NCBI GenBank assembly: GCA_036375165.1
Contig: DASUSI010000116.1
Coordinates: forward strand, 1-64,000
Direction of reading: 5' to 3'
Length of the DNA stretch: 64,000 nucleotides
From: WHSM01 sp036375165
Lineage (GTDB): Bacteria; Actinomycetota; Actinomycetes; Mycobacteriales; Micromonosporaceae
Shown piece by piece: positions 16,397 through 25,826 of this stretch. The position numbers and the translations under genes are program-made. Numbering within the stretch: position 1 is the first letter of the stretch; every line of letters begins with the position of its first letter. The notes under the pieces were generated by a model. That model worked only from the letters and a program-made list of their open reading frames with translations. It had not been told where the DNA came from and made no database searches.

Positions 16397-17215
16397 CTAC
16401 AGGTAGCTGCGCAGTTCCCAAAGTTCCGGGTAGAACCGTAGGTCCAGGCGGGAGCGCAGGTACGCGCCACCGGCACTGCCGCCGGTCCCGGGCTTGGTAC
16501 CGATCTGCCGCTCGGCCATCAGCACATGCCGGGCACGCCACAACGACCAGACCTGGTCGTGGTCGAGCAGTGCCTCGGCAAGGTCCCAGAGTCTCCCGTG
16601 CCGACCACGGCCACGGGCAATGGTGAGGTATGCGGCCGAACGCTGCGCGCTGGTGTCGGTGTCGAATCCAGCGTGCCGCAGGGTGGCGAGGAATCCGTCC
16701 CAGATGCTCGGCTCAGCCAGTCGCCGTTCCAGGCGTGCCCGTTCCTGGTCGGTCAATCCCCGGAACCGTCGGATATAGTCGGGGTCTTTCGCTCCGGAAA
16801 GGAATTCGATCTCACGGAACTGGACCGACTGGAACCCGGACGCGGGGGCGAGCTTGTTCCGGAAGGCCAGAAAGTCCTGTGGGGTCATGCTGTCGATCAC
16901 GTCGACCTGTCGCACCAGTACCTGTTCGATCGTGTGGCAGCGGTCCAGTCGTAACCGGGGCAGGTACGGATCGCCCTCCAGCAGCCGGTCCCGGGCATCG
17001 GTCAGTTCGAACAGCACGAGCTTGAACCACAGCTCGTAGACCTGATGGATGGTGATGAACAGCAACTCGTCATGAGCCGGTGGGTCGGAGCCCGGACGCT
17101 GCGCGGTGAGCAGATCGGCGAGTCGCAGGTATGAGCCATAGGTGAGAACGCCACCCTGCTCACCGAATCGGGTGTCCGGCACACCGGACCATGCTTCCTC
17201 TGTCACGACCGTCAC
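16397..17215 (-). CDS. kynA: tryptophan 2,3-dioxygenase
   Basis: About 272 aa. Haem enzyme opening the indole ring of L-tryptophan to N-formylkynurenine, the first step of the kynurenine path. Signatures are LTYGSYLRLADLL, the substrate-binding block DELLFITIHQVYELWFK, SGFQSVQFREIEFL, and the C-terminal haem-ligand region WRARHVLMAERQIGTKPGTGGS with the proximal His. GTG at 17215 or 17206 are the plausible starts; neither has a clear Shine-Dalgarno site. No kynureninase or formamidase gene is adjacent, so the enzyme stands alone here, beside a PadR regulator. Confidence 0.95.
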   Translation of the reverse strand: MTVVTEEAWSGVPDTRFGEQGGVLTYGSYLRLADLLTAQRPGSDPPAHDELLFITIHQVYELWFKLVLFELTDARDRLLEGDPYLPRLRLDRCHTIEQVLVRQVDVIDSMTPQDFLAFRNKLAPASGFQSVQFREIEFLSGAKDPDYIRRFRGLTDQERARLERRLAEPSIWDGFLATLRHAGFDTDTSAQRSAAYLTIARGRGRHGRLWDLAEALLDHDQVWSLWRARHVLMAERQIGTKPGTGGSAGGAYLRSRLDLRFYPELWELRSYL

Positions 17216-17534
17216 AGTATCGCGATACCGACCGACGTGCCGCCGAGGCGGGCAAGACGTGGGCCCGCCGGATCCCCCAGCCCCCACGGCTGTCCAGCAG
17301 GCCCACGCCGCCTGGCGTCGCCGGACCGATCCAGATAAAAGGGGATCCGCCCCCGTCGCGACTTATCTGTTTGTAGTCGTCCCGGGTCGTGTCCCTCAGT
17401 CGGATCATGGACAGCCAGGGCCTAGTGTGAGATTTCCGGCTTTCGGTCGCGGGCTTTCCCGCCCGGGACACAGCCGGGAAGATGCATGAGAGCCGGAGTC
17501 ACCGGCACCAGCCCTCGATGCAATGGAGGTGACA
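17216..17534. other. divergent intergenic region kynA / ftsK-like
   Basis: 319 bases with promoters for both directions expected. One nested inverted repeat is visible: CAGATAA at 17332-17338 and TTATCTG at 17363-17369, enclosing GGGG/CCCC. It could be an operator or cruciform. No gene is supported here. Confidence 0.4.
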
Positions 17535-20150
17535 GTGAGCGGGGTGTCCGCCGCCTTCGAGCGTGCCGTGACCGCGCACTGTGAGGCGGTGGCGCACGCC
17601 CGCCGGGCGGACGAGATCCTGCACGGACTCACCGGGCAACTCCACGACGGTCAGGCCGCCGTGGAACAGGCCGGGATCGCCGCCGAACTCGCCGCAGCCG
17701 CCAGCGTTCTCCTGCCGGGCTGGCTCGGCATGCCACTGGACGCCTCGGTCCAGCCGCCGCCACTCGGCAGGGACGCGCCGGCCAACGGTCCGATGGCGCT
17801 CCGGCTCGGAGCGGCCACACCCGTGGACGGTGCCCACTTCCCGGTGCTGATCCCGCTGCTCGGCGCGGGACACCTCACGATCGACACCGACGCCCGGGAC
17901 AGCCGGGTGTCCGGACTGCTGCGCTCGGCGCTGCTGCGGCTGCTCGCCGCCTGCCCGGCCGGCACGCTGCGGGTGCTACCGGTCGACGGCGGCACCGTGG
18001 GCGCCACATTCGCACCGTTCCAACCCCTGGTCGACGCGGGTGTGATGCCGTCGCCGGCAACCGACGCAGAAGGGCTCACCCGGGTACTGGAGGCCGCGGA
18101 GAGCCATGTCCGGCAGGCCCGCGCCGGCAGCCCCGATCTGCCGTACCTGCTGGTGCTCGTCGCGTCGCTGCCGCCGCAGGCATCCAGGTCCGGGATCGCC
18201 CGGCTGGCGGCGCTCACCCATGCCGGCCCCGAATCAAAGGTCCACCTGGTCTTCTGCGGGTATCCGTCCCGACGCGGGTCCCACCTGGAGCCACCGCCGG
18301 TGGAACACACCGCCGTGCTGCGGCTGGCCGAGGGACCAGGCCGGCTCGGCAACCCCGCCGGGGAACCGTATGGCGTGCACGGACTCAACTGTCCGGTCCA
18401 GGTGGACCCAGCACCCGCGCCCACCCTGGTGGGCACGGTCTGCGAGCAGCTCGCCACCCTGGAACGGGCCGCCCAGGCGCTACGGTTCGCGGACCTGATC
18501 CCCACCACACCGTGGCGGGAGAGTTCGGTGACCGAGCTGCGCACCGCGGTCGGACGCGCCGGGCGGCAGGTCATCGAGTTGGCATTCGACGACGCGACCC
18601 CACACTGGCTCGTGGGCGGCCGGACCGGATCCGGCAAGACGGTGTTCCTGCTCGACGTGTTGTACGGGCTCGCCGCCCGCTACTCCCCCGACGAACTCGC
18701 CCTGTACCTGCTCGACTTCAAAGAGGGCGTCTCGTTCACGGAGTTCAGCCCCACCGACCTGGACCCCACCTGGATCCCGCACGCCCGGGCGGTCGGCATC
18801 GAATCCGACCGGGAGTACGGCGTCGCCGTACTACGGGAGTTGGTGGCCGAGATGACCCGGCGTTCCACCACCCTGAAACGGGCCGGCGTGACCAAACTCG
18901 CCGACCTGCGACGCCGCAGAGCCGACGTGGCGATGCCCCGGATTCTGGTGGTGATCGACGAGTTCCACGTGCTGTTCACCGGTAACGACAAGCTGGCCGC
19001 CGAAGCGGTGGCGCTGCTGGAGGACCTGGCCCGCAAAGGCCGCTCGTACGGCGTACACCTGATCCTGTCCAGCCAGACAGCGTCGGGTGTCGAGGCCCTG
19101 TACACCAAGACCGAGTCGATTTTCGGGCAGTTCCCGATGCGGGTCGCGCTGGCCGGCGGAGGCAACGTGCTGCACCCGACGAACAACGCCGCCGACGGGC
19201 TGCCGATCGGCAGCGCCGTGGTCAACAACGCGGGCGGGGTTTCAGACCACAACCGGCTCGTCCGCTTCCCGGACGCCCACGCGGAGGAGGACACTCTCGC
19301 GCAGTCCCGACAGTGGATGTGGCGGCAACGGCGGCCCGGCTCGCAACCACCCGCGGTGTTCCAGGGCTTCGCCGAGCAGCGGGTGGAGGACGACCCCGGA
19401 TACACCTCGTTGGCACCCGGGGGCCGGCACCGGTTCCTGTTGGTCGGCCGCAACGTTGACGTGGTCTCCTCAACCGCCCGGTTCGGCCTGGACGCCACAC
19501 CCGGAAGGCACCTCGCGACGCTCGGTCCGAGCCCGGTCGGAGCGGACATCCTGCACGCGGCCACCCTGGGACTGTGCCGGCAACACCAACCCGGCACAGC
19601 ACGTTTCGTCGTGGCGTCCCTGGTGGCCTCGGCGGAGGCGGTGGCCTCGGAACTGGTCGCGGCGCTCGGCGCGGCCGGCCATTCGGTGGACGAGGTGGAC
19701 GCTGTCGCGCTACGCGCCGAGCTGGCGAAGCTGACGGAGGCACCCGGTGACGGGCCGACCCACACATACCTGGTCGGGTTCGGAATGGACGCGGCGGCCG
19801 GCGTACTCAGCCAGGCGCCCGGCGACCTCGATCGGAAACGGTCCGGCCGGGCCGACCTGCAGACCGTACTCGCCCAGGGACCCGCTTCCGGAGTGCACCT
19901 GCTCGGGTGGTGGCGGGCGATGCAGCGGTTCTCCGACGACATCGGCGGGGCGCGGATGCGGGAGAACCTCGCCTGCCTGGTCGCCCTCAACGTCCCGGCC
20001 CAGGCGCTGGGCAGCCACATCGGGATACCCACCCTCCAGTGGCAGACCCGACCGAACCGGGCACTGATGATCGACCTGCACAACGACCGCCGGTCACTGA
20101 TCGTGCCGTTCGTCCGGCCCGGACGCCACGACCAGGGAGGGATGGCATGA
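17535..20150 (+). CDS. FtsK/SpoIIIE-type ATPase of unknown role
   Basis: 871 aa, soluble, with no membrane segment of its own. An alpha-helical N-terminal region (~1-60) is followed by a nucleotide-fold region without Walker motifs (~100-250), then an FtsK/HerA-like ATPase: Walker A VGGRTGSGKT at ~361-369, LYLLDFKEGVSF, Walker B ILVVIDEFHVLF at ~470-480 and a sensor-like HLILSSQTASG. A further ~250-residue C-terminal part resembles a degenerate second ATPase domain. The GTG at 17535 follows GGAGG with a 5-base spacer. It overlaps the next gene by ATGA. The domain mix recalls DNA- or protein-pumping ATPases (EccC-like); the substrate is not deducible. Confidence 0.85.
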   Translation: MSGVSAAFERAVTAHCEAVAHARRADEILHGLTGQLHDGQAAVEQAGIAAELAAAASVLLPGWLGMPLDASVQPPPLGRDAPANGPMALRLGAATPVDGAHFPVLIPLLGAGHLTIDTDARDSRVSGLLRSALLRLLAACPAGTLRVLPVDGGTVGATFAPFQPLVDAGVMPSPATDAEGLTRVLEAAESHVRQARAGSPDLPYLLVLVASLPPQASRSGIARLAALTHAGPESKVHLVFCGYPSRRGSHLEPPPVEHTAVLRLAEGPGRLGNPAGEPYGVHGLNCPVQVDPAPAPTLVGTVCEQLATLERAAQALRFADLIPTTPWRESSVTELRTAVGRAGRQVIELAFDDATPHWLVGGRTGSGKTVFLLDVLYGLAARYSPDELALYLLDFKEGVSFTEFSPTDLDPTWIPHARAVGIESDREYGVAVLRELVAEMTRRSTTLKRAGVTKLADLRRRRADVAMPRILVVIDEFHVLFTGNDKLAAEAVALLEDLARKGRSYGVHLILSSQTASGVEALYTKTESIFGQFPMRVALAGGGNVLHPTNNAADGLPIGSAVVNNAGGVSDHNRLVRFPDAHAEEDTLAQSRQWMWRQRRPGSQPPAVFQGFAEQRVEDDPGYTSLAPGGRHRFLLVGRNVDVVSSTARFGLDATPGRHLATLGPSPVGADILHAATLGLCRQHQPGTARFVVASLVASAEAVASELVAALGAAGHSVDEVDAVALRAELAKLTEAPGDGPTHTYLVGFGMDAAAGVLSQAPGDLDRKRSGRADLQTVLAQGPASGVHLLGWWRAMQRFSDDIGGARMRENLACLVALNVPAQALGSHIGIPTLQWQTRPNRALMIDLHNDRRSLIVPFVRPGRHDQGGMA

Positions 20151-20830
20151 GCTGGTCCTCGTACGCCGAGCTCGCCCGCCGACTGGACGCGGTACGCCAG
20201 GCCGAGGCGGAACGGACCACCCGACAACGCCACGACACCGAATCCGGACGGGTGGCGCTCGACCAACTGGTCGACCGGCTCGCCGGGCAACAGGCAGACC
20301 TCACCAGCGCGGCCAGCGCACTGCGGATCCGGATGCGCCTGATCGACCCCGCGCCGAGCACCGCGCGTACCGTGGCCGAGGCTCTACGGCAGGCCGGGCA
20401 GGCGACCGACGCGGCCGACCAGGCCCGGGAGGAGGCGCTGCGGCGGGCCGGGCAACCGCAGTTCCTGCCCGAGGTGTCACCGGTCGCCCGCAACGCCGCG
20501 GTGTACGGGCTCTGCGCCGGCGTCGCGCTGGTGTTCCAGACCGTACTGGTGCTCCTGGCGGACCAGGTCGACACCGTCGGGGCGGCGCTCTGGTCACTGT
20601 GCGGGCTACCCGTGATCGCCTTCTTCGTGGGTTACCTGGTGATCGGAGTGGTCGCGGTCCCCCGGATCCCGCCGGCAGCCACCCACCAGGACCACTCCGG
20701 TCGGCGTACCCAGCCGAAGCGGGTCACCGCCGACCCCGACCGCAGCCCACGGCTCGGTCTCGCGATCTGCTTCCTGGCGCTACCGGTCGCATGGCTGGTG
20801 CTGATTCTGCTCCGAGGTCTGGTCAGCTGA
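20147..20830 (+). CDS. coiled-coil membrane protein coupled to FtsK-like ATPase
   Basis: 227 aa. Residues 1-105 are a charged helical coiled coil (ELARRLDAVRQAEAERTTRQR, ALDQLVDRLAGQQADL). They are followed by two close TM helices (~112-136 and 142-168), a ~35-residue Pro/Arg-rich loop and a final TM helix (~205-225). It has no known family by eye. It starts inside the stop of the FtsK-like gene (ATGA) with GGGAGGG upstream, so the pair is made together and the protein may anchor the soluble ATPase to the membrane (inference). Confidence 0.8.
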   Translation: MSWSSYAELARRLDAVRQAEAERTTRQRHDTESGRVALDQLVDRLAGQQADLTSAASALRIRMRLIDPAPSTARTVAEALRQAGQATDAADQAREEALRRAGQPQFLPEVSPVARNAAVYGLCAGVALVFQTVLVLLADQVDTVGAALWSLCGLPVIAFFVGYLVIGVVAVPRIPPAATHQDHSGRRTQPKRVTADPDRSPRLGLAICFLALPVAWLVLILLRGLVS

Positions 20831-20851
20831 CGGCGGCCAGGTTGCCGGCTT

Positions 20852-20900
20852 CCGAGTGCGGGCGCGCCGCGCACGACACCGCGGCACGCCCGCACCTCGG
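20852..20900. terminator. bidirectional terminator between convergent genes
   Basis: CCGAG-TGCGGGCG-C-GCCG and its near-perfect complement CGGC-A-CGCCCGCA-C-CTCGG form a long hairpin between the membrane-protein gene (+) and pruA (-), whose 3' ends meet here. It can serve both strands. Confidence 0.75.
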
Positions 20901-20903
20901 ACC

Positions 20904-22532
20904 TCACCCCATGTGGGGGTGACGCCAGTCGGTCGCCGGCACGAACGTCTCCTTGACAGTCCGCGGCGAGATCCACCGGACCAGGTTGTGCCAGCTACCC
21001 GCCTTGTCATTGGTTCCGCTGCCCCGGGAACCGCCGAACGGCTGCTGGCCCACCACGGCGCCGGTCGGCTTGTCGTTGATGTAGAAGTTGCCCGCCGCGA
21101 ACCGCAGCGCCTGCCCGGCGCGCTCGACCACCCGCCGGTCGGTGGCGAACAGCGAGCCGGTCAGCCCGTACGGGGCCACGTCGGCCGCCTGCGCCACCAG
21201 TTCGTCGAAGTCGTCGTCCTCGTAGACGTACACCGCGAGGATCGGCCCGAAGTACTCCCGCCAGAACGTCTCGTGGGTCGGGTCCGTCACCTCGACCAGT
21301 GTCGGCTGCACGAACCAGCCTTCCGAGTCATCAGCCTTGCCGCCCGCCACCACGGTGCAGTGTGGATCACTCGCCACCGCGTCGAGCACCCCGGCCAGCT
21401 TTTCGTACGCCCGCCGGTCGATGACCGCACCACCGAAGTGCGAAAGATCTGTGACGTCGCCGTAGCTGATCTCTCCGATCGTGGCAGCCATCCGGTCCCG
21501 CAGGCCGCCCTGCCACAGCGAGCGGGGCAGATAGGCCCGGGAGGCGGCGGAGCACTTCTGGCCCTGGTACTCGTACGCACCCCGGATCAGCGCGGTGTGC
21601 AGCGCGGCCACGTCGGCGCTCGGGTGGGCGATCACGAAGTCCTTGCCGCCGGTCTCCCCCACCAGCCTCGGGTACGTGCGGTACCGGTCGATGTTCTCGC
21701 CCACGGTGCGCCACAGGTGCTGGAACGTCGCGGTGGAACCGGTGAAGTGGATGCCGGCGAGGTCAGGATCGGTGAGCGCCACCTCGCTGACCGCCTGACC
21801 GTCCCCGGTCACCATGTTGATCACCCCGGGCGGCAACCCCGCCGCCTCCAGCACCCGCATCGTGTAGTGGGCGGACACCTGCTGGGTCGACGACGGCTTC
21901 CACACCACCACATTGCCGAGCAGGGCCGGTGCGGTGGGCAGGTTGCCGGCGATCGCAGTGAAGTTGAACGGCGTGATCGCCAGCACGAACCCCTCCAGCG
22001 GCCGGTGGTCGAACTGGTTCCACACGCCCGGAGAACTTTCCGGCTGTTCACCGAGAAGCCGGTTCGCGAAGTGCACATTGAACCGTAGGAAGTCGATCAG
22101 CTCGCAGGCCGCGTCGATCTCGGCCTGGAACACGGTCTTGGACTGACCGAGCACGGTGGCGGCGTTCAGGGTGTCCCGCCATGGCCCGGCGATCAGCTCG
22201 GCGGCCCGCAGGAAGATCGCCGCCCGGTCGGCGAACGGAAGGTCGCGCCACTGGGGAGCCGCCCGCTTGGCGGCGGCAACGGCGTCGGCCACATCGGCGC
22301 GGGTCGCCTGCCGGGCGACCCCCAGGACGTGGCGATGGTTGTGCGGCTGGACCACCCGGATGTCGTCACCGCCGGCCATCCGCTGGGCACCGTCGATGGT
22401 CATCGTCAGGTGCATCTGCTCTGCGGCCAGCTCGCCGAGACGGCGTTGCAGACTCGCCCGTTCCGGACTTCCGGGCGCGTAACCGCGCTGCGGCTCGTTC
22501 CTCGGTTCGGGCACGACGATGGCGGCGCTCAT
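20904..22532 (-). CDS. pruA: 1-pyrroline-5-carboxylate (glutamate-gamma-semialdehyde) dehydrogenase
   Basis: 542 aa. NAD-dependent oxidation of glutamate-gamma-semialdehyde to glutamate, the second step of proline breakdown. Aldehyde dehydrogenase landmarks are ITPFNFTAIAGNLPTAPAL, VVWKPSSTQQVSA, FTGSTATFQHLW (cofactor loop), general base Glu in LVGETGGKD, catalytic Cys in YQGQKCSAASRAY, REYFGPILAVYVY and INDKPTGAVVGQQPFGG. The short-form class-1 P5CDH layout and length are as expected. The ATG at 22532 follows GGAAGGTGG. No proline dehydrogenase (putB/prodh) gene is in the window beside it. Confidence 0.95.
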   Translation of the reverse strand: MSAAIVVPEPRNEPQRGYAPGSPERASLQRRLGELAAEQMHLTMTIDGAQRMAGGDDIRVVQPHNHRHVLGVARQATRADVADAVAAAKRAAPQWRDLPFADRAAIFLRAAELIAGPWRDTLNAATVLGQSKTVFQAEIDAACELIDFLRFNVHFANRLLGEQPESSPGVWNQFDHRPLEGFVLAITPFNFTAIAGNLPTAPALLGNVVVWKPSSTQQVSAHYTMRVLEAAGLPPGVINMVTGDGQAVSEVALTDPDLAGIHFTGSTATFQHLWRTVGENIDRYRTYPRLVGETGGKDFVIAHPSADVAALHTALIRGAYEYQGQKCSAASRAYLPRSLWQGGLRDRMAATIGEISYGDVTDLSHFGGAVIDRRAYEKLAGVLDAVASDPHCTVVAGGKADDSEGWFVQPTLVEVTDPTHETFWREYFGPILAVYVYEDDDFDELVAQAADVAPYGLTGSLFATDRRVVERAGQALRFAAGNFYINDKPTGAVVGQQPFGGSRGSGTNDKAGSWHNLVRWISPRTVKETFVPATDWRHPHMG

Positions 22533-22657
22533 GGTGCGGTTCCACCTTCCCCAGACTCGGCATCCTTGACGAGTTCTTCTCGGGTTCAGTCTCGCACGGC
22601 ACGGGCCCGGGGCACAGGCACCGAGGCCGGCCGCCGCGCCGCGTACCCTGGTCTGCC

Positions 22658-23644
22658 GTGGCCAAGAATTCCCAGCCCAGACCGGTCGTGACAAGATCCG
22701 AACAGCCGGGCGCGACACTGGTGTGGGCACTGCTCGCCGGGGCGATGGTGTGGTTCGCAGGCCGGCTCTGGGCGCTTCGCGGGATCGCCGCGTACGACCT
22801 CGACGCACAGGGTGCCGCCGGTTTGGTGATCTTCGCTCTGCCCGGACTGGTCTCGGCGGCCCTCGTGCTCGGGGCCGGCGCCGGGCTCGGCCTGGTGTCG
22901 TGGCGGGGAATGGCCGGGCGTCCCGGGAAGACACGCACCGGGTACGGCGCGGCCGGCGGTCTGGCCGCCGCCGCGGTCACCGGTGGCGCCCTGTTCGCCT
23001 CCGGCGGCCCTCACCCGATGGCTGCCGCCGCGGTGTCCGTGGCGGTCGCCGCGCTGCTCGGCGGGCTACTCGCGGGATTGCGGACCCGGGTGCTGGCAGC
23101 GGGCCTGGCCGGTGCCCTCGGGGTCGCCGCGGTGCAACTGCTGGCAGCGCTGTTCGCCTCGCCGCTGCGTCGGCTGCTGGACGGGTCCGGTACCGGACCG
23201 GAGGTGGCCGACGCGGAGCTACAGCTTGCCATGATCATCGGTTTGGTGTCCGGAATCGCGGCCGGGCTGGCCGGGCACGCCGTACTCCGCCGGATGCGCC
23301 CCGTCGGCCTGTCCGGTTATCTGGCAGCCGGCGGCATGGCCGGCGGGCTACTCCTGGCCGCCGAGGTGATCACCCGGCTGGCCGTACCGCCGCTCCTGGA
23401 CCTGGCCGGGGGTCGGACCGGTGACGACCCGCTGGTGCTGCAACTGACCGGTCAGGCCCGACTGAACGCCGGGCTGCTGGTGTTCTTCGCCGGAGCCATC
23501 ACCAGCCTGGTGGCGCTGGGTCGCGGGATGCCGAGGCGTCCCGCGCCGCCACCGGGTGTCGCCCAATCCGCCGACAGCCCGATACCCGCCCGGTCAGCGA
23601 ACGACGCGCCAGCCACCGACGAGCCGGTCGCCGAGGGCAGCTAG
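22658..23644 (+). CDS. polytopic membrane protein, function unknown
   Basis: 328 aa with about eight hydrophobic segments, rich in Ala/Gly/Leu: ATLVWALLAGAMVWFAGRLW, AGLVIFALPGLVSAALVLGA, AAAAVSVAVAALLGGLLAG, LAGALGVAAVQLLAALFA, LAMIIGLVSGIAAGLAG, GGMAGGLLLAAEVI and NAGLLVFFAGAITSLVALG. A Pro-rich cytoplasmic tail follows. No transporter or enzyme motif is recognised. GTG start; divergent from pruA. Its stop TAG shares a CTAG palindrome with the stop of the convergent gene. Confidence 0.75.
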   Translation: MAKNSQPRPVVTRSEQPGATLVWALLAGAMVWFAGRLWALRGIAAYDLDAQGAAGLVIFALPGLVSAALVLGAGAGLGLVSWRGMAGRPGKTRTGYGAAGGLAAAAVTGGALFASGGPHPMAAAAVSVAVAALLGGLLAGLRTRVLAAGLAGALGVAAVQLLAALFASPLRRLLDGSGTGPEVADAELQLAMIIGLVSGIAAGLAGHAVLRRMRPVGLSGYLAAGGMAGGLLLAAEVITRLAVPPLLDLAGGRTGDDPLVLQLTGQARLNAGLLVFFAGAITSLVALGRGMPRRPAPPPGVAQSADSPIPARSANDAPATDEPVAEGS

Positions 23645-24156
23645 CCGTCCAGTCGGGTCAGCAGTTCGTCAAGCTCGGTCGGGTCGTACCACTCCAGTGC
23701 GTGGTCCTCGGCACTGTCCACGGTGAACTGGGCGTCCGGGTCACCCGCCGCCGCCTCGGTCGCCGCCGCCGCGGCGCTCGCCACGTCCGGTTCCGCATCG
23801 GCCGAATCCACATGGATCGCCGCGACGTCAGCCACCGGTATCGCGGATCGCACGGTCGTGGCGCTGGAGCCCAGCTCGAAGTCATGGACCCGGAACGCAT
23901 GTTCCGGTACGTCGGCGGAGATCACCACGCGGCGACGGGGCGCGGCCGGATCCGTCCGCAACAGATGCAGCGCCCCCTGTGCGGCCCGGGTGAACGCGAC
24001 GTACTCCAGTTCCTCCTCGTCACCCTCGGCGTACCACTCGCGCAACGCCGGAGTCACGGTGTGCACCTCGACCGGCGGCGGGCCCCACTCACCGCGATCC
24101 CGCAGCTCGCGGAGCTGCGGCAGAGTGGCGGACAGATAAACGCGGGTTACGGACAC
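23641..24156 (-). CDS. DUF6912-like actinobacterial protein
   Basis: 171 aa soluble protein: RVYLSATLPQLRELRDRG at the N terminus, a central ELEYVAFTRAAQGAL block, RRVVISADVP and a C-terminal acidic stretch (DHALEWYDPTELDELL). This matches an actinobacteria-specific family of unknown function. The Ala-rich stretch ASAAAAATEAAAG near residue 130 looks like a linker. GTG at 24156 has GAGGAG upstream at 8 bases. The 3' end overlaps the convergent membrane-protein gene by four bases. Confidence 0.75.
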   Translation of the reverse strand: MSVTRVYLSATLPQLRELRDRGEWGPPPVEVHTVTPALREWYAEGDEEELEYVAFTRAAQGALHLLRTDPAAPRRRVVISADVPEHAFRVHDFELGSSATTVRSAIPVADVAAIHVDSADAEPDVASAAAAATEAAAGDPDAQFTVDSAEDHALEWYDPTELDELLTRLDG

Positions 24157-24270
24157 GTGACGATCTCCTCGGCGTTTCCCCGTAGTAAACCGCACCACCG
24201 CCACGACCCGACGACGGCTGCCACAACCTGCCCGGTGGACCTGGTTCGCCGCGGACCCGCGAGCGACTCG

Positions 24271-25662
24271 TCAACCGGATGTCTCGACGAGTTCGGCGAG
24301 CGACTCGGCGATCAGGTCGGCCATCACGTCCAGGTCCGACACCACGGTTCGGTCCGCGTTGAGCCCGTAGTAGACCCCCCCGTGGTACGACGTGACGCCG
24401 ATCGCGAGGGCCTGCCCCTGTCGCAGTGGCACCACCGGATACGTCTCGGCAAGCTGGGCACCGGCCAGATGCAGCGGCTCCTGCGGCCCCGGCACGTTGC
24501 TCACAACCAGGTTGTGGAGCCGCCGGGAGAACCTGCTCACCGCCTTGACACCAAGCGCGTGCAACGTCGGCGGCGCGAACCCGGAAAGCGCGATCATGCG
24601 GTCCGCCCGGACGAAGTGGCCGGACTGCCGACGGGAGTGCAGCGCGTACCCGATCTGATGCAGCCGCACCATCGGGTTCGGCTCGCCGACCGGGAGGTCG
24701 ACCAGTACGGCGGAGACCCGGGTGGCGCCCGTCCCGATCGCCTGGTCGTCCAGCCCTGCCCGGACACTGACCGGCACCATGGCCCGCAGCACCCGATCCC
24801 TGGCCAGCATGACGCCATGCACCATCAGCCAGCCGCGCAGGCCACCGGTCACGGCGGCGAGCACCACGTCGGTCACCGAGACGTCGCGGGCGCGGCGAAC
24901 CGCCCGGTAATCCGACAGCTCGGTGTCGAGAGTGGTGAACCGCCGCTGGTCGCTGATCGGCACGTTCAGCGGGCTGGGCGGTGCCGGTCGTGCCGCGGTT
25001 CGCACCGCGGCCAGCACGTCACCCGCCGCTCCGGCCACCGCGCTCAATGCCCGACCGGCTCCACTCAGCCCTCCGTACGCCGTGCTGAGCAACCATTGTG
25101 GACGGTGGAGCAGGTCACCGATCGCACTGGAGGCAAGGGCGAGCGGAGTCGGCTCCGCCGCCGGCCGCCACGCCAGGGCTGGCGTGGGGTCGACCGGCCC
25201 GGGGTTGTGGAGCACCTGCATCAGGTCCACCGCCGCACCGTCGACAAGCACTTCGTGCGTCTTGGAGATGATGCCGACGCGCCCGTCGGCCAGCCCTTCG
25301 ACCAGATACATCTCCCACAACGGCCGGTCCTGGTCCAAGCGACGGGCGCAGACCCGCGCCACCAGTTCTTCGAGCTGCTCCATCGTGCCGGGGGCCGGCA
25401 GATGGGAGCGGCGGACGTGGCGGGTGACATCGAAACCGGTGTCGTCCACCCACACCGGGCCTCCCAAGCCGCCCGGAATCCGCTTCACCTTCTGCCGGTA
25501 GCGCGGCACCTGCGGCAGGCTCCGTTCCACGAGTCGGCAGAGCTGCTCGTATCGCAGGCCACCCCGGGCGGGTGGCCGGAACAGAGCGAGGTTCGCGAGG
25601 TATCCCGGGGCCGTCTGGTCCATGTAGAGCAGGGAGGCGTCGAGTTGACTGAGCCGATCCAT
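24271..25662 (-). CDS. wax ester synthase/diacylglycerol acyltransferase-like protein, altered active site
   Basis: 463 aa, WS/DGAT family throughout: RLSQLDASLLYMDQ at the N terminus, RPLWEMYLVEGL, PLNVPISDQRRF (the PLNG/P motif region), VSVTDVVLAAVTGGLR, a VSNVPGP motif and GVTSYHGGVYYGL near the C terminus. These enzymes make triacylglycerol or wax esters from acyl-CoA. The catalytic HHxxxDG motif reads HEVLVDG here (THEVLVDGAAVD), so the second, catalytic His is replaced by Glu. Activity is therefore uncertain; some actinobacterial paralogues share such changes. ATG at 25662 (a GTG directly before it is also possible) with GGAGGTC upstream. Confidence 0.85.
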   Translation of the reverse strand: MDRLSQLDASLLYMDQTAPGYLANLALFRPPARGGLRYEQLCRLVERSLPQVPRYRQKVKRIPGGLGGPVWVDDTGFDVTRHVRRSHLPAPGTMEQLEELVARVCARRLDQDRPLWEMYLVEGLADGRVGIISKTHEVLVDGAAVDLMQVLHNPGPVDPTPALAWRPAAEPTPLALASSAIGDLLHRPQWLLSTAYGGLSGAGRALSAVAGAAGDVLAAVRTAARPAPPSPLNVPISDQRRFTTLDTELSDYRAVRRARDVSVTDVVLAAVTGGLRGWLMVHGVMLARDRVLRAMVPVSVRAGLDDQAIGTGATRVSAVLVDLPVGEPNPMVRLHQIGYALHSRRQSGHFVRADRMIALSGFAPPTLHALGVKAVSRFSRRLHNLVVSNVPGPQEPLHLAGAQLAETYPVVPLRQGQALAIGVTSYHGGVYYGLNADRTVVSDLDVMADLIAESLAELVETSG

Positions 25663-25826
25663 CACTCGCGACCTCCGGGTTTACTGACACCCCGACCATC
25701 TCACGGCACCGAGCTGGCGACCAGGCAAGCCAGTGACAGCGAACGAACAGGGACGGGGGGTGTCGATGGCAAACTTAGGCAACTGGACGGATTCACGAGC
25801 AGCTGACAAGTGAGGCACCGATCCCG

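Noticed and set aside
23701..25806. Long open frame opposite the DUF6912-like and WS/DGAT genes
   Set aside because: Antisense shadow: His/Arg/Gln-rich, no family features, while the minus-strand genes have clear domains and Shine-Dalgarno sites.
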